A stretch of DNA of 64,000 bases from Ureibacillus massiliensis 4400831 = CIP 108448 = CCUG 49529 (GCF_000772965.1 NZ_JPVQ01000003.1:62001-126000), one strand, 5' to 3'. Positions 1-8,095 are shown, counted from the stretch's first letter. Notes: generated by a model not told the origin, from the letters alone. Numbers and translations are program-made.

Positions 1-93
1 CTATTAGAAATGAAAGTAAATACGGTAGGCTCAAAGCTGAGAAGGGTTCGAATGAAGCTAAAAACGATTTTAGAAGAAGGGAGTAAAGTGTGA
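1..93 (+). CDS. ECF-type RNA polymerase sigma factor, C-terminal end only
   Basis: The window opens inside a reading frame that stays open from base 1 and stops at TGA 91-93, giving the last 30 residues. The run EMKVNTVGSKLRRVRMKLK looks like the recognition helix and tail of sigma region 4 in ECF sigma factors, where this basic helix contacts the -35 element. Its stop overlaps the ATG of the next gene by one base (TGATG), which is typical of a translationally coupled sigma/anti-sigma pair. The subfamily cannot be named from so short a piece; the family call rests on this motif and on the membrane-anchored neighbour. Confidence 0.6.
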   Translation, partial: LLEMKVNTVGSKLRRVRMKLKTILEEGSKV

Positions 94-620
94 TGAGTGC
101 TTATAAGAATGTGATGAAGCAGATTCATGCTTCCGAAGAATTTAAAAATAAAATGCAAAATGAAATGTTGGAATATGAAATAAAAGAAAAGAGGGGCTTT
201 ATGAAAAACGTAAGATTAATGGTTGGAAGTTTTGTAGCTTGCATCGTAATCGCTGTAATTGCGGTTGTTACTTTAACAAACATAAACAACGATGTAGCGT
301 CGTTAGATTTAACGGATAGAATTGTGGTGGATAATTCAGGTCCTGCTGCAAGTGTCATGCTTAATATTGAAGGAGTTATAACTGAAGTTGGAGAAGACGG
401 GATGAGCTTTACGTTGGATAATGGAATGAAAGTTGTGGTTACAGATGAAACAGAATTGGGGATAGATGGCCCAACAGCCCCCCCTAAGGAAGAACAGTTA
501 TTTGAACCTACGTTTAGAGTAGGGAATTTAATAGGCGGTTTTACGGAAGATACGTCGGCAGATCCAGTGACTGCTGCGGTAATCTATACTAACTGGAACT
601 TTGAAAACCCAATTCGATAA
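93..620 (+). CDS. Probable membrane-anchored anti-sigma factor
   Basis: A protein of about 175 residues with a charged N-terminal cytoplasmic part (residues 1-41, rich in K, E and M), one transmembrane helix at about 42-63, and an extracytoplasmic domain of about 110 residues. This topology and the TGATG overlap with the upstream sigma-factor end suggest an anti-sigma factor that holds the sigma factor at the membrane until an envelope signal arrives. The ATG at 93 is preferred over the GTG at 90 because it makes the coupled overlap. I see no zinc HxxxCxxC motif, so it is not a ZAS-type anti-sigma. The extracellular domain (residues 85-175) is not one I recognise, so the signal sensed is unknown. 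Confidence 0.55.
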   Translation: MSAYKNVMKQIHASEEFKNKMQNEMLEYEIKEKRGFMKNVRLMVGSFVACIVIAVIAVVTLTNINNDVASLDLTDRIVVDNSGPAASVMLNIEGVITEVGEDGMSFTLDNGMKVVVTDETELGIDGPTAPPKEEQLFEPTFRVGNLIGGFTEDTSADPVTAAVIYTNWNFENPIR

Positions 621-747
621 GAAGCTGTAAATTCCTTTAGGTTCTGATTTTTAATATAAAGACTATTATGCAATTGTTATAATATCAATTTAAAAATTAT
701 AGATTAATATGATGCGCGGATAAAAAATTTCAGTTTATAGAGAAAAT

Positions 748-780
748 AACAGCACCCTCTAATATGGAGAGGTGCTGTTT
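748..780. terminator. Bidirectional rho-independent terminator
   Basis: AACAGCACC...GGTGCTGTT arms enclose a short loop, with one bulged base. It lies between the anti-sigma gene on plus and a gene remnant on minus, and can serve both. Confidence 0.75.
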
Positions 781-796
781 AGTTCGGTTCCACCCT

Positions 797-1009
797 TTAT
801 TTCCTCACAACAGGAATCCACATTTCACCAAAAACTAAGCCATTTCGCTCTCCCATTTCAACGGTTGTATTCGGTCCACCGACATAGGCGAAATCCTTTG
901 CTGTTGGTAATACTTGACCAAAGGCAATACCAGTAAGCATATTACTCAACTCAAAAGCTGTATTCGCTTCACCTTTAACAACCAGGTATTCGCCCTTAGG
1001 AAGTATCAA
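797..1009 (-). pseudogene. C-terminal fragment of a GyrI-like effector-binding domain protein
   Basis: An open frame of 70 codons ends with FGEMWIPVVRK, and the part around AFGQVLPTAKDFAYVGGPNT resembles the C-terminal half of GyrI/AraC effector-binding (small-molecule-binding) domains. Full members have about 150 residues, so half is missing. The only start is a TTG at 1009 with no clear ribosome binding site, and the frame stays open further upstream without becoming recognisable. I read it as a 5'-truncated remnant. A short independently translated protein is possible but less likely. Family assignment is from memory of the domain and is moderate. Confidence 0.4.
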
Positions 1010-1142
1010 TGTTAGTAATTCAGAAGAAATAACAGAGATAACAAATTGGCTACGTTGTCTTGGTAGTGATATTAAGATTAGGGAAGTGCCAATAGAAGTT
1101 TTAGAAGTTTTCCAAGAGAGAGTAGGATTTTATTGCCCATAA
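999..1142 (+). pseudogene. Unidentified gene tail, plus strand
   Basis: A frame of 47 codons, open from 999 to the TAA at 1140-1142, encodes a protein-like sequence ending VFQERVGFYCP with normal codon use. It has no usable start and abuts the minus-strand GyrI-like fragment, as if two broken genes were joined here. I do not recognise the family. The remaining bases to 1274 show nothing further. Confidence 0.25.
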
Positions 1143-1274
1143 TCGAAGCTAGTAAGAACTCAAAGTAAATGTTTTAAAGTAAATGAGGATAAATTCGCTT
1201 TATAAAAGAGAATTAATGAACTACTTATAGTGAAAAAGGAAACTGTAAGTAGTTACAAAAGGATGCTTAGAAAA

Positions 1275-1748
1275 CTATACATTAAGTCGTTTCCGAGCAT
1301 TATTTCTCTCTGCAGAAACTGGAATGTGGTTTACTGCATTTCCTAGACCATAATGAGGCATATTCACATAAACGGATTCATAGTTCCCTTTACTTAATTG
1401 ATAAGTTTCATGATAAATTCCAACAGCGTCGTTATTCCCTACTTTTTTATTAAAATTTTTCCACGCAGCTAAATGCTTTTCACTTTTGGCATATGCGAGT
1501 AGGTCGTCGATTGAACGCCAATATTGAATCATCGTAGTTGTACGAAGACCGAAATAACTTTCCATTGATAAAAATCCTAAGCTTTCCTTGTTCGTATAAA
1601 GCTCCTTAATCATCCCAGGCATCGCATTGAATACAGGCAACCACTTATGAATAGCTAGCCGCTTGTTAACTCTCATTCCAATAATAAAAACAACTATATC
1701 CTCTGTATTTTCAGTTGTAAAACGTCCTGTATAAACATGCTTAGCCAT
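1275..1748 (-). CDS. DUF4188 domain protein (monooxygenase-like, ferredoxin-like fold family)
   Basis: A protein of 157 residues with the DUF4188 signature spread over its length: VYTGRFT near the start, VVFIIGMRVN, the WLPV...MPGMIKEL helix, TTMIQYWRS (about 90) and GIYHETY (about 127). Members are small proteins thought to share the dimeric alpha-beta barrel of antibiotic monooxygenases; no reaction is established. The ATG at 1748 is favoured because GGAGGAG, inside the 3' end of the upstream padR-like gene, is placed correctly for it. It is the second gene of a two-gene operon with that regulator, so its expression is probably set by the PadR ligand. Confidence 0.75.
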   Translation of the reverse strand: MAKHVYTGRFTTENTEDIVVFIIGMRVNKRLAIHKWLPVFNAMPGMIKELYTNKESLGFLSMESYFGLRTTTMIQYWRSIDDLLAYAKSEKHLAAWKNFNKKVGNNDAVGIYHETYQLSKGNYESVYVNMPHYGLGNAVNHIPVSAERNNARKRLNV

Positions 1749-1751
1749 CAC

Positions 1752-2315
1752 TTACTCCTCCTTAATAAATAATTTATCTAAAGTATACTCACACCATTCC
1801 AATGCAGCTTTCGTTGTTCGTTTCCCATAATCCAATGTGAATAACCAATAAACAGCATCATCATCATTAGGATTAAAGTCCATAATGCTCTGCTCAATTG
1901 CTACATATGTCTGATAACGTTTTTCTAACTCTTGTTTGTAATTCTGTATTAGTGACACAGTTTTTTTGTGGGATTGATAGCGACCAAAAAACAATTTAAG
2001 CAAAATTTCATTTCGTTCAATAGGCAATTGTTTCATTGGCTGCTCCAACCAATTTTTTAGTACGTCTCTCCCTTTTGAGGTTAGATTGTACTCATTTTTA
2101 TCTGGCTTCCCAGGGTTTGATGAGATTTGTACCTCCGCTAATCCTTCTTGGACAATGAACTTTAATGTAGGATATATTTGCCCATAACTAATTTTCCAAA
2201 AATGATTTAAGCTTCGATCAATGAACTGTTTAATGGAGTATCCAGATTTACAATCGGTCGTCAAAATCCCTAATATGGCGTATGTTGTATCGTTGTAATT
2301 AGTCAATATGCTCAC
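1752..2315 (-). CDS. PadR family transcriptional regulator
   Basis: A protein of about 187 residues with an N-terminal PadR winged helix (AILGILTTDCKSGYSIKQFI, then the recognition helix around SYGQIYPTLKFIVQEGL and the wing with PGKPDKNEYNLTSKG, to about residue 85). A C-terminal helical dimerisation domain of the Vir_act_alpha_C type follows (about 90-180). It probably represses its own operon with the DUF4188 gene, which starts right after its stop. GTG at 2315 opens the frame, but TTG at 2306 has better spacing to the upstream AGGTG, so the first three residues are uncertain. An AT-rich palindrome 15 bases upstream is the likely operator. Confidence 0.85.
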   Translation of the reverse strand: MSILTNYNDTTYAILGILTTDCKSGYSIKQFIDRSLNHFWKISYGQIYPTLKFIVQEGLAEVQISSNPGKPDKNEYNLTSKGRDVLKNWLEQPMKQLPIERNEILLKLFFGRYQSHKKTVSLIQNYKQELEKRYQTYVAIEQSIMDFNPNDDDAVYWLFTLDYGKRTTKAALEWCEYTLDKLFIKEE

Positions 2316-2329
2316 ACCTATCTAAAAGA

Positions 2330-2350
2330 TATATATCATTAAGATATATA
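2330..2350. promoter_or_regulatory. Candidate PadR operator palindrome
   Basis: TATATATC-ATTAA-GATATATA, perfect 8-bp arms, lies just upstream of the padR-like gene. PadR proteins bind palindromes of about this size in their own promoters, so autorepression is the simplest reading. Confidence 0.55.
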
Positions 2351-2474
2351 GTAGCCGATTGAAAGGAGAAGTTCAACTAAAATTTCAGAATAAATAAAAT
2401 ATCTCTTAATAAACCCGAATTCAAATAAAAAGCGCCCTTTATTTCAGAAGAATGCAATGATGTAAACTCGGAAT

Positions 2475-2618
2475 ATGATAAAATTTACTTTCTTGATTTC
2501 AGATGAACGAGAGCTAAAAGAATTAGTTATGAATGAAATGATAAAATTACAGTTACATGATGAAGTAGAAAGGTTAAGAAAGCTTGATATTAATGAAGAA
2601 AATCAATTCTTCTTATAA
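2475..2618 (+). CDS. Possible small protein of 47 residues, unrecognised
   Basis: The only open frame of note in the 380-base gap between the padR-like gene and the MFS gene. It runs ATG 2475 to TAA 2618 and encodes a charged, mostly helical peptide (ELKELVMNEMIKL, then EVERLRKLDINEENQFFL). No Shine-Dalgarno sequence stands before the ATG, and I know no matching family. It could be a short helical regulator, the tail of a lost gene, or chance. Confidence 0.25.
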   Translation: MIKFTFLISDERELKELVMNEMIKLQLHDEVERLRKLDINEENQFFL

Positions 2619-2652
2619 CAATAAAACGCGGGATGTTTAGTCGCGCATACAT

Positions 2653-2697
2653 AAAAAAGATGAGACTTATCTTAATCAGATAAATCTCATCTTTTTT
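2653..2697. terminator. Bidirectional terminator downstream of the MFS gene
   Basis: Long stem AAAAAGATGAGA...TCTCATCTTTTTT with inner TTATCT/AGATAA pairing. The T-run on the minus strand ends the MFS transcript. Confidence 0.8.
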
Positions 2698-3868
2698 AAA
2701 TAGAAACTAAAACATCTTTTTTAAGCTCAAGCTTTCTGTATACAAGTGCAATTAGCATTGCTGGAATGGTACAAACAATCATGCCGATAAAGGCATATCT
2801 TGGTTCGATTTCGTATAAATAACCGCCGAAAATAGTAAAGACTGCCGTACTCCAGCTAAGGGCAAAGGCTGAGTACATCCCTTGTGCTTTTGGAATTTGA
2901 GCGTGTGGGATATTGCCGATTAAGTATTTCATAAAAGCAAAATGTCCCATAGCAAAGGAGAATGCATGTAGGGATTGCGCCACACAGAAAACTGCAATAT
3001 TCGGGAAGGCAAAAACTAATATCCAACGTACAGAAGAACCAAATGCTGCCATTGCTAGTAAAGATCCTACTGATAAATGACCAAATTTTTTATCTGCAAT
3101 AGAGAAAAATATGATTTCTGCGATTACGGCAATGTTAATAATCAGACCGATTAAATATACTGGTGCATGAATATCTTGTAGAAAAATATAGCCATAGTTG
3201 TAATAAGTAGCGTGGGCTGCCTGTAACAAAACGACAATCACCAGTACTAATCCAAAGTGTTTAATACGGAATAACTGTAACAGCCCCACACCTTGCTTCG
3301 ATTCAATATTCGGTTTTGTAGATAAAATAACAGGTGTAGGCATAAATCCAAGAAGTACAAAGCCGATTACGCCAAGTAATAATGCCCAAAATATTACTTC
3401 ATCACCAAACAGACCTGTAAAAATGGTTATAACCATGCCGATTGAGACAAACCCAATAGATCCCCATTGACGGCTTCTTCCATAGTGATTTAATTGTTTA
3501 TTTTGCACAAGAACACCGGCGGCGCTATCTAAAGCAGGCATTAGTGCTGGGTAAAATATGTGCAAAACGATTGTAACGATAAGTAAACTAGTAAAAGAAT
3601 TAGCAGGAATATAACAGAGAAGGGACACCAATGTACCAATTGCAGCTACCTTTAATAAGGTTTTACTGCTAAACCTTCCTGATAAGTAAGGAAAGGCAAA
3701 TAGTGTTGAAAGCCCCCTTGCAAGCAAACCTAAGCTCATAACTAAGCTCGCTTCTGAAACGGTTATTCCCTTTGTATAAATCAACCACCCCGACCAATAA
3801 GGTAGAAAAATGCCCCAAGTCATAAAAAAACTAAAAAAATGTGTACTCATCCAGCGCTGTGTATTCAT
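2696..3868 (-). CDS. MFS transporter, HcaT/YwbF-like (sugar or aromatic acid:H+ symporter type)
   Basis: About 390 residues with twelve predicted membrane helices across the length, no signal peptide and no large loops. The N-terminal block (FFSFFMTWGIFLPYWSGWL) and overall layout match the MFS_1-like group with E. coli HcaT (3-phenylpropionate permease) and B. subtilis YwbF. The substrate cannot be read from sequence. The start is placed at the ATG at 3868, which follows a strong GAGGGGG ribosome binding site, not at the upstream ATG at 3892. It is divergent from a YeiL-type regulator, and a 20-bp palindrome in the 80-base gap suggests that this regulator controls it. Confidence 0.8.
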   Translation of the reverse strand: MNTQRWMSTHFFSFFMTWGIFLPYWSGWLIYTKGITVSEASLVMSLGLLARGLSTLFAFPYLSGRFSSKTLLKVAAIGTLVSLLCYIPANSFTSLLIVTIVLHIFYPALMPALDSAAGVLVQNKQLNHYGRSRQWGSIGFVSIGMVITIFTGLFGDEVIFWALLLGVIGFVLLGFMPTPVILSTKPNIESKQGVGLLQLFRIKHFGLVLVIVVLLQAAHATYYNYGYIFLQDIHAPVYLIGLIINIAVIAEIIFFSIADKKFGHLSVGSLLAMAAFGSSVRWILVFAFPNIAVFCVAQSLHAFSFAMGHFAFMKYLIGNIPHAQIPKAQGMYSAFALSWSTAVFTIFGGYLYEIEPRYAFIGMIVCTIPAMLIALVYRKLELKKDVLVSI

Positions 3869-3915
3869 GATTATCCCCCTCATTGAATGCATGATATCAT
3901 GGATAGTAAGATGAT

Positions 3916-3935
3916 AATATGAGATATCTCATATT
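3916..3935. promoter_or_regulatory. Perfect 20-bp palindrome between divergent MFS and YeiL-type genes
   Basis: AATATGAGATATCTCATATT is fully symmetric and lies 14 bases before the regulator start. CRP/FNR-family proteins bind twofold-symmetric sites of about this length, so this is the probable operator for both genes. A shorter palindrome, ATGATATCAT, lies at 3891-3900. Confidence 0.55.
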
Positions 3936-3948
3936 TTAGAGGTGGAAT

Positions 3949-4638
3949 ATGGAAATTTACAAAGGTGAAAAAAAGCGTCTGTTTTTGGAAAATAACTCAA
4001 TAGCAAATCTATTTTCCTTTCCAGTTGAAGAGTTTATGGAAGTGCATGAATACAAACGAGATGAATGGATTATTCAAGAGGGCATGAGACCGAATTTTTT
4101 ATTTTATGTTTTAGAGGGAAAAGCCAAAATTTATGTAACCCATCTAAACGGGAAAGTATCTCTAATCAATTTTGTTAATGCTCATGAGTACATAGGAGAA
4201 ATGGAATTATTAAATGATGTTTATTATACAAAGGGAATTCAAGCATCTACGAAGACCATTTGTTTTGCACTTCCAATTTATCGTTATCGAAAAAAATTAC
4301 TAGAGGATACAAAATTCTTGCGGGAATTAACCAAATTTTTAAGTGGAAAGGCTACACAAATGGCGGCGAAGTATTCACAAAGCCTCGCTTTTCCGCTTGA
4401 AAATCGACTTGCGGATTTTATTTTACAAACTGCCGACCAAGGGATTTATAAGGAAAAGCACGTTACAGTTTGTGATTATTTAGGAGTATCCTATCGGCAT
4501 TTACTATACATACTCACACAATTCTGTGAAAAAAATTACTTAGAGAAGGAAGGGCGCAACTATCGAATCAAACAGTATGATTCCTTGTATGAGCTTGCAG
4601 GGGTTTTAAGAAATGAATTAAATAATTTAAATACGTAA
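3949..4638 (+). CDS. yeiL: CRP/FNR-family transcriptional regulator, YeiL type
   Basis: A protein of 229 residues: a cyclic-nucleotide-binding-like beta barrel at about 20-130 (DEWIIQEGMRPNFLFYVLEGKAKIY, then VNAHEYIGEMELL), a dimerisation helix, and a C-terminal winged helix (VCDYLGVSYRHLLYILTQFCEKNYLEKEGRNYRI, about 173-210). This order and the IQEG...GEMELL motifs fit the YeiL branch of the CRP family. No cysteine cluster typical of FNR iron-sulfur binding is seen; a single Cys lies in the barrel and two in the HTH region. The ATG at 3949 follows AGAGGTGGAAT. Divergent from the MFS gene, it is likely a local regulator of uptake and of itself. Confidence 0.75.
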   Translation: MEIYKGEKKRLFLENNSIANLFSFPVEEFMEVHEYKRDEWIIQEGMRPNFLFYVLEGKAKIYVTHLNGKVSLINFVNAHEYIGEMELLNDVYYTKGIQASTKTICFALPIYRYRKKLLEDTKFLRELTKFLSGKATQMAAKYSQSLAFPLENRLADFILQTADQGIYKEKHVTVCDYLGVSYRHLLYILTQFCEKNYLEKEGRNYRIKQYDSLYELAGVLRNELNNLNT

Positions 4639-4668
4639 AATCAGAGATTAAATCTCGTATTAATATCA

Positions 4669-4704
4669 AAAAGCCGATTCAATAACTCTCCAGAATCGGC
4701 TTTT
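4669..4704. terminator. Bidirectional terminator
   Basis: AAAGCCGATTC...GAATCGGCTTTT, an 11-bp stem between the convergent YeiL-type and nitroreductase genes. Confidence 0.85.
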
Positions 4705-4720
4705 ATAACTTATAAAATCA

Positions 4721-5395
4721 CTACACCCATTTCACAACATCATCAAATGGTCTTCGCGTTTTTGGACGAGGATCTTTTGCTCGATATCCAAAGGCTACCA
4801 TGACTGAAATACCGAAATGTCCATTCTCTAATAATCCCTCTTCATCAAGCAACCGATTCATTTTTTCCATATTAAATCCTTCAATTGGACAGGAATCAAT
4901 GCCAATCTGAGCGGCAGCAGTCATCATGTTGCCAAGAGCAACGTAGGTTTGTTTACAAGCCCAGTCAAATAAAGGGCGATCACCATCAAGTAATTTGAAA
5001 TCATCTTTTTGAAACTCTTCTACTCTTTCTAAATATTTCTCAAGATGTTCTTCAGGAAATTGAGATACATTCAGCAAATGGTCCTTTAAATAATCTGAAC
5101 TGTAAATTGTATCTAGTTTCGTTCTAGCCAATATGATAACAAAATGACTCGCTTCTGGCAGTTTACTAAATGCTCCCCATGAAGTATGCTTTATTTTTTT
5201 GCGGAGTTCAGGATTTTGAACTACTACAAAGCGCCATGGTTCAAAACCAAAGGAGCTAGGAGATAAGCGTCCAGTTTCTAATATAAAACGAAAATCGTCA
5301 TCGGATATTTTCTTATCAGGATCGAATTCCTTTGTCGCATGTCTGAAATGAAAGGCATCTAATATTTCCTGTTTTAAATCTTCTTTATTACGCAA
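4721..5395 (-). CDS. NAD(P)H-dependent nitroreductase family flavoprotein
   Basis: About 224 residues of the nitroreductase fold, which binds FMN and reduces nitroaromatics, quinones or similar compounds with NAD(P)H. Seen motifs are FHFRHATKEFDPDKKISDDD (about 15-35, with the FMN phosphate-binding Arg-His-Ala-Thr), LSPSSFGFEPWRFVVV (FMN isoalloxazine contact) and the C-terminal VAFGYRAKDPRPKTRRPFDDVV. This set places it near the NfsB/DrgA/YodC group. GTG at 5404 opens the frame, but the TTG at 5395 is seven bases after AGGAG and is the better start. It is a single gene ending at the shared terminator. Confidence 0.8.
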   Translation of the reverse strand: MRNKEDLKQEILDAFHFRHATKEFDPDKKISDDDFRFILETGRLSPSSFGFEPWRFVVVQNPELRKKIKHTSWGAFSKLPEASHFVIILARTKLDTIYSSDYLKDHLLNVSQFPEEHLEKYLERVEEFQKDDFKLLDGDRPLFDWACKQTYVALGNMMTAAAQIGIDSCPIEGFNMEKMNRLLDEEGLLENGHFGISVMVAFGYRAKDPRPKTRRPFDDVVKWV

Positions 5396-5519
5396 AGTAA
5401 TCACTCCTACTCATTATTTTTCAAATTCGTTATAAGTATAATCTATTTGTATTTATCTATCAGGTTATATGCATTGATATTGTGATCGAGGTATTTATTA
5501 ACCCTAAAAACAAAAAAGA

Positions 5520-5558
5520 CTGTAAATAAACTTGAAAGCTAATCAAGTTTATTTACAG
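5520..5558 (-). terminator. Orphan terminator of the lost DASS transporter gene
   Basis: A perfect 15-bp stem (CTGTAAATAAACTTG and its complement) is followed by a T-rich run only on the minus strand. It lies just after the stop codon of the remnant at 5590-5753. Confidence 0.7.
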
Positions 5559-5589
5559 CTAGTCATTGTCAAAACGCCCTTTTAGTAAT

Positions 5590-5753
5590 TCACCAAAGCC
5601 TAAGAACTTTCCACCAAATACCACCTATAATAATCCAAACTACGAGGTGGATGAAAGAAATAATAAGCCCAATTCCCCACCACTTTTCTTGTGTAACATA
5701 ACCTGTCCCAAAGAATACAGGAGCGGGTCCGCTGCCATAAAAGGAATGAATTT
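5590..5753 (-). pseudogene. 3' remnant of a DASS (SLC13-type) divalent anion:Na+ symporter gene
   Basis: Reading the minus strand gives about 54 residues ending FGTGYVTQEKWWGIGLIIS, then HLVVWIIIGGIWWKVLRLW and a TGA at 5590-5592. The motif SGPAPVFFGTGYVTQ followed by a last membrane helix is the hallmark C-terminus of dicarboxylate/sulfate DASS transporters, which have about 470 residues. Everything upstream is gone, with a stop just before the fragment, so about nine tenths of the gene has been deleted. The plus-strand frame here is only its shadow. The SLH-domain gene now begins 130 bases beyond. Confidence 0.7.
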
Positions 5754-5882
5754 TACTTCTCGTTTTTCTTTAGTTTTTCTATAAAAAACGAATTAATGTA
5801 AGGAGATTAATAGACTGTAGGTGATAAACTTGAGATAATAGAAATGGGAAATTAAGTTAAAAAATGAAGGAGGCTACTAATA

Positions 5883-7469
5883 GTGAGTTTTAAAAAAGTA
5901 CTTACGACGTTCTCTGCAGCTGCTTTATTATTCACAGTACCCGTTACAATATCGGCAAAAGCGGAAGGATTGTCATTTAAAGACGTACCAAAGGATGCAG
6001 ATTATTATCCTTTTGTTCAAAAGTTAACAAAGTTTAAAATACTAGGTGGGTATGAGGATAATACTTTTAAACCTACTCAATATGTCACTCGTGCACAAGC
6101 TGCTTCGATTCTCGCAAAGGTATTAGAACTTGATTTAACAAATGTAAAAGATCCTGGCTTTTCAGACGTTTCGAAAGAGAATTCTCATTATGCAGCCATT
6201 GCAAAGTTAACAGAAATGGGCGTGTTTTCAAAACAAGAGAAATTCAATCCCAATAATCCGTTAACACGTGCTCAGATGGCGGCAATTCTTGTGCCGGCTT
6301 TTAATTTAAAATCTGATGAAATAAAAACATATCCAGATGTAAAAAAGGATGATTGGCACTATCATGTAGTAGGTACTTTTGGTGCGTTAAATATTACAGC
6401 GGTTGAAGGAAACTATAATCCAAATGGCTATGTGAAACGTGCAAATTTAGCGGCATTTATTGTTCGTTTAATTAATCTAAAAAGAGATGATGATAAACAA
6501 GACATTTGGGATCAATGGAAAGACTGGGATAACAGAGGGATTATTCAATTTCCTGGAAAACCAGATAAAGATGAAGAAACGCCAATTGATAGTCCAAAAC
6601 CACCTAAAGATACAGACGATGAACAAGAGTTAAAAGAGCTAGAAAAAGCCATTGATTCTGCTGTAGACGATTTAGAAGATACTCAGGAAGAAGTAGAAGA
6701 TGTATTAGAAGATTTAAGGGAAGCAGAAGATGACAATGACAAAGAAGAAATTGAAGAAGAAAAAGAAAACTTATCAAAAGTTTTAAATGAGCTAGATAAG
6801 TTGATTATAAAAGCTGAAGACTTACTAGAAAAAGCAAAAAAAGCTGATTATAAAGAACTTGAAAGTGACGAAAGAGCTTTAGAAAGAGCTATTCGTGACG
6901 CTAAAAAGGTTGTTGATGAAACATATGGCAAAACCTTCGATAAAGAATATTATGAAGAATTATTGGAAGAAACGATAGAAGATATTGAAGAAGCGATTAA
7001 AGACGCTGAGAGAGCAATTAAAGACAACTCTAACTCTATCAATTCATTAAATAGAGCATACGAAGATTTAACGAAAATGATAGAATCAGCAGAAAAACTA
7101 CTCGATTCTTATGATGATTCCAATGTAGATACATTACAGGATGAAGAAGAGGAACTATTAGATTTAATTGATGAAGCCGAATCAGTATTAAAGGAATTAA
7201 TCGATAAATTTGAGGATAAATTAGATAATCAGGTTGATTATTTTGAAGACTCACTGAAAGCTGCAATGGATGAACTGGATGATGCCATTGATGAAGATAA
7301 TCGAGGCGACATTTACGATGCTCGTGAAAAGCTAGAAGGTATCTTAGAAAATGCTGAAAATTTATTAAAACAATATCGTAATGTCAACATAGACAAATTA
7401 CAAGATGAAAAAGAATCTTTAGAAAAGGCAATTAAAAAAGCAAAAGATGAGCTAGAAGATTCAAAATAG
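5883..7469 (+). CDS. SLH-domain surface protein with long acidic coiled coil
   Basis: A protein of 528 residues with a signal peptide (cleavage likely after AKA, residue 27) and three S-layer homology domains at about 30-75, 92-135 and 150-195, each with the pattern FxDV...A...L...G...G...F.P...TRAQ. SLH triplets bind pyruvylated secondary cell-wall polymer and anchor proteins to the wall. A short linker is followed from about 245 by nearly 290 residues of E, D and K-rich helix, predicted to form an extended coiled coil projecting from the surface. GTG at 5883 follows AAGGAGG. It stands alone, with its own terminator. No enzymatic domain is seen, so a structural or spacer role is likely. Confidence 0.85.
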   Translation: MSFKKVLTTFSAAALLFTVPVTISAKAEGLSFKDVPKDADYYPFVQKLTKFKILGGYEDNTFKPTQYVTRAQAASILAKVLELDLTNVKDPGFSDVSKENSHYAAIAKLTEMGVFSKQEKFNPNNPLTRAQMAAILVPAFNLKSDEIKTYPDVKKDDWHYHVVGTFGALNITAVEGNYNPNGYVKRANLAAFIVRLINLKRDDDKQDIWDQWKDWDNRGIIQFPGKPDKDEETPIDSPKPPKDTDDEQELKELEKAIDSAVDDLEDTQEEVEDVLEDLREAEDDNDKEEIEEEKENLSKVLNELDKLIIKAEDLLEKAKKADYKELESDERALERAIRDAKKVVDETYGKTFDKEYYEELLEETIEDIEEAIKDAERAIKDNSNSINSLNRAYEDLTKMIESAEKLLDSYDDSNVDTLQDEEEELLDLIDEAESVLKELIDKFEDKLDNQVDYFEDSLKAAMDELDDAIDEDNRGDIYDAREKLEGILENAENLLKQYRNVNIDKLQDEKESLEKAIKKAKDELEDSK

Positions 7470-7481
7470 ACCACGGTTATT

Positions 7482-7535
7482 AAAAGAGGTAAATTCTAAA
7501 AGTCATTAAACTTTGATTTTTAGATTTACCTCTTT
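7482..7535 (+). terminator. Terminator of the SLH-protein gene
   Basis: AAAGAGGTAAAT...ATTTACCTCTTT arms with additional TCTAAAA/TTTTTAGA pairing. Confidence 0.75.
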
Positions 7536-7667
7536 ATTAGTTATTAATTAAATTTTATGCCAAGTGTGAGAAAAAAATAATACATATTGCACAAACTATA
7601 ATTGAGAAGCATAGAGAAGACCCATCTTTTCTATCTTTTCTATAACAGATCAGTGAGGAGGATAGCT

Positions 7668-7904
7668 ATGTCAAATATAGAAGTGAACAATACTGGTGTG
7701 AATTGTGCAAAAGATGCAAATAGTAAGGTATGCAAGGTTTCAAATTCAAAGGAGAACACTTTGAATAATCAGGCAGAATTTGCTTCGGAATTTGATTTTA
7801 ATGATACTTCTAATCAAGTCTATAATTCCGGAAATACTTCCAGTAAAATGTTCAAACCTAATCAGCAAGATCATCCTGTAAGTGAACGCACTGCATGGAA
7901 TTAG
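7668..7904 (+). CDS. DUF1540-like small protein, cysteine-depleted paralogue
   Basis: A protein of 78 residues from the ATG at 7668, placed after GTGAGGAGGATAGCT; a longer frame to 7602 lacks a ribosome site. It is clearly related to the DUF1540 protein encoded at 8578-8820: both start with a (S/P)NVEVN-like run and share EFAS(E/D)FDF in the middle and KxFKP near the end. DUF1540 proteins usually carry four or more cysteines that should bind a metal. Here only Cys13 and Cys22 remain, while the partner of Cys8 is Asn and the C-terminal CC pair is SS. It may have lost metal binding while keeping its expression. Function is unknown. Confidence 0.6.
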   Translation: MSNIEVNNTGVNCAKDANSKVCKVSNSKENTLNNQAEFASEFDFNDTSNQVYNSGNTSSKMFKPNQQDHPVSERTAWN

Positions 7905-7943
7905 GGATATGTTTGACGGCTGTTTGAATCACCTGAGATGCTA

Positions 7944-7980
7944 GGACTAGAAGAGGAATAATCCTCTTTTAGTCCTTTTC
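7944..7980 (+). terminator. Terminator after the DUF1540-like gene
   Basis: GGACTAG-AAGAGGA/TCCTCTT-TAGTCC stem followed by TTTTC. Confidence 0.75.
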
Positions 7981-8095
7981 TTTTACCAACCTTGATAAAT
8001 TTGTATCGTATTTAAAATAACCTTACGTAAAAAATATAGTTGACTCATGATGAAAAGGAGTCGGTAATTATTTGGAAAAAAGGAGGTGTAAACTA

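Noticed and set aside
5566-5784. Plus-strand open frame of 72 codons
   Set aside because: It is antisense to the DASS transporter remnant, has no family-like sequence and no ribosome binding site.
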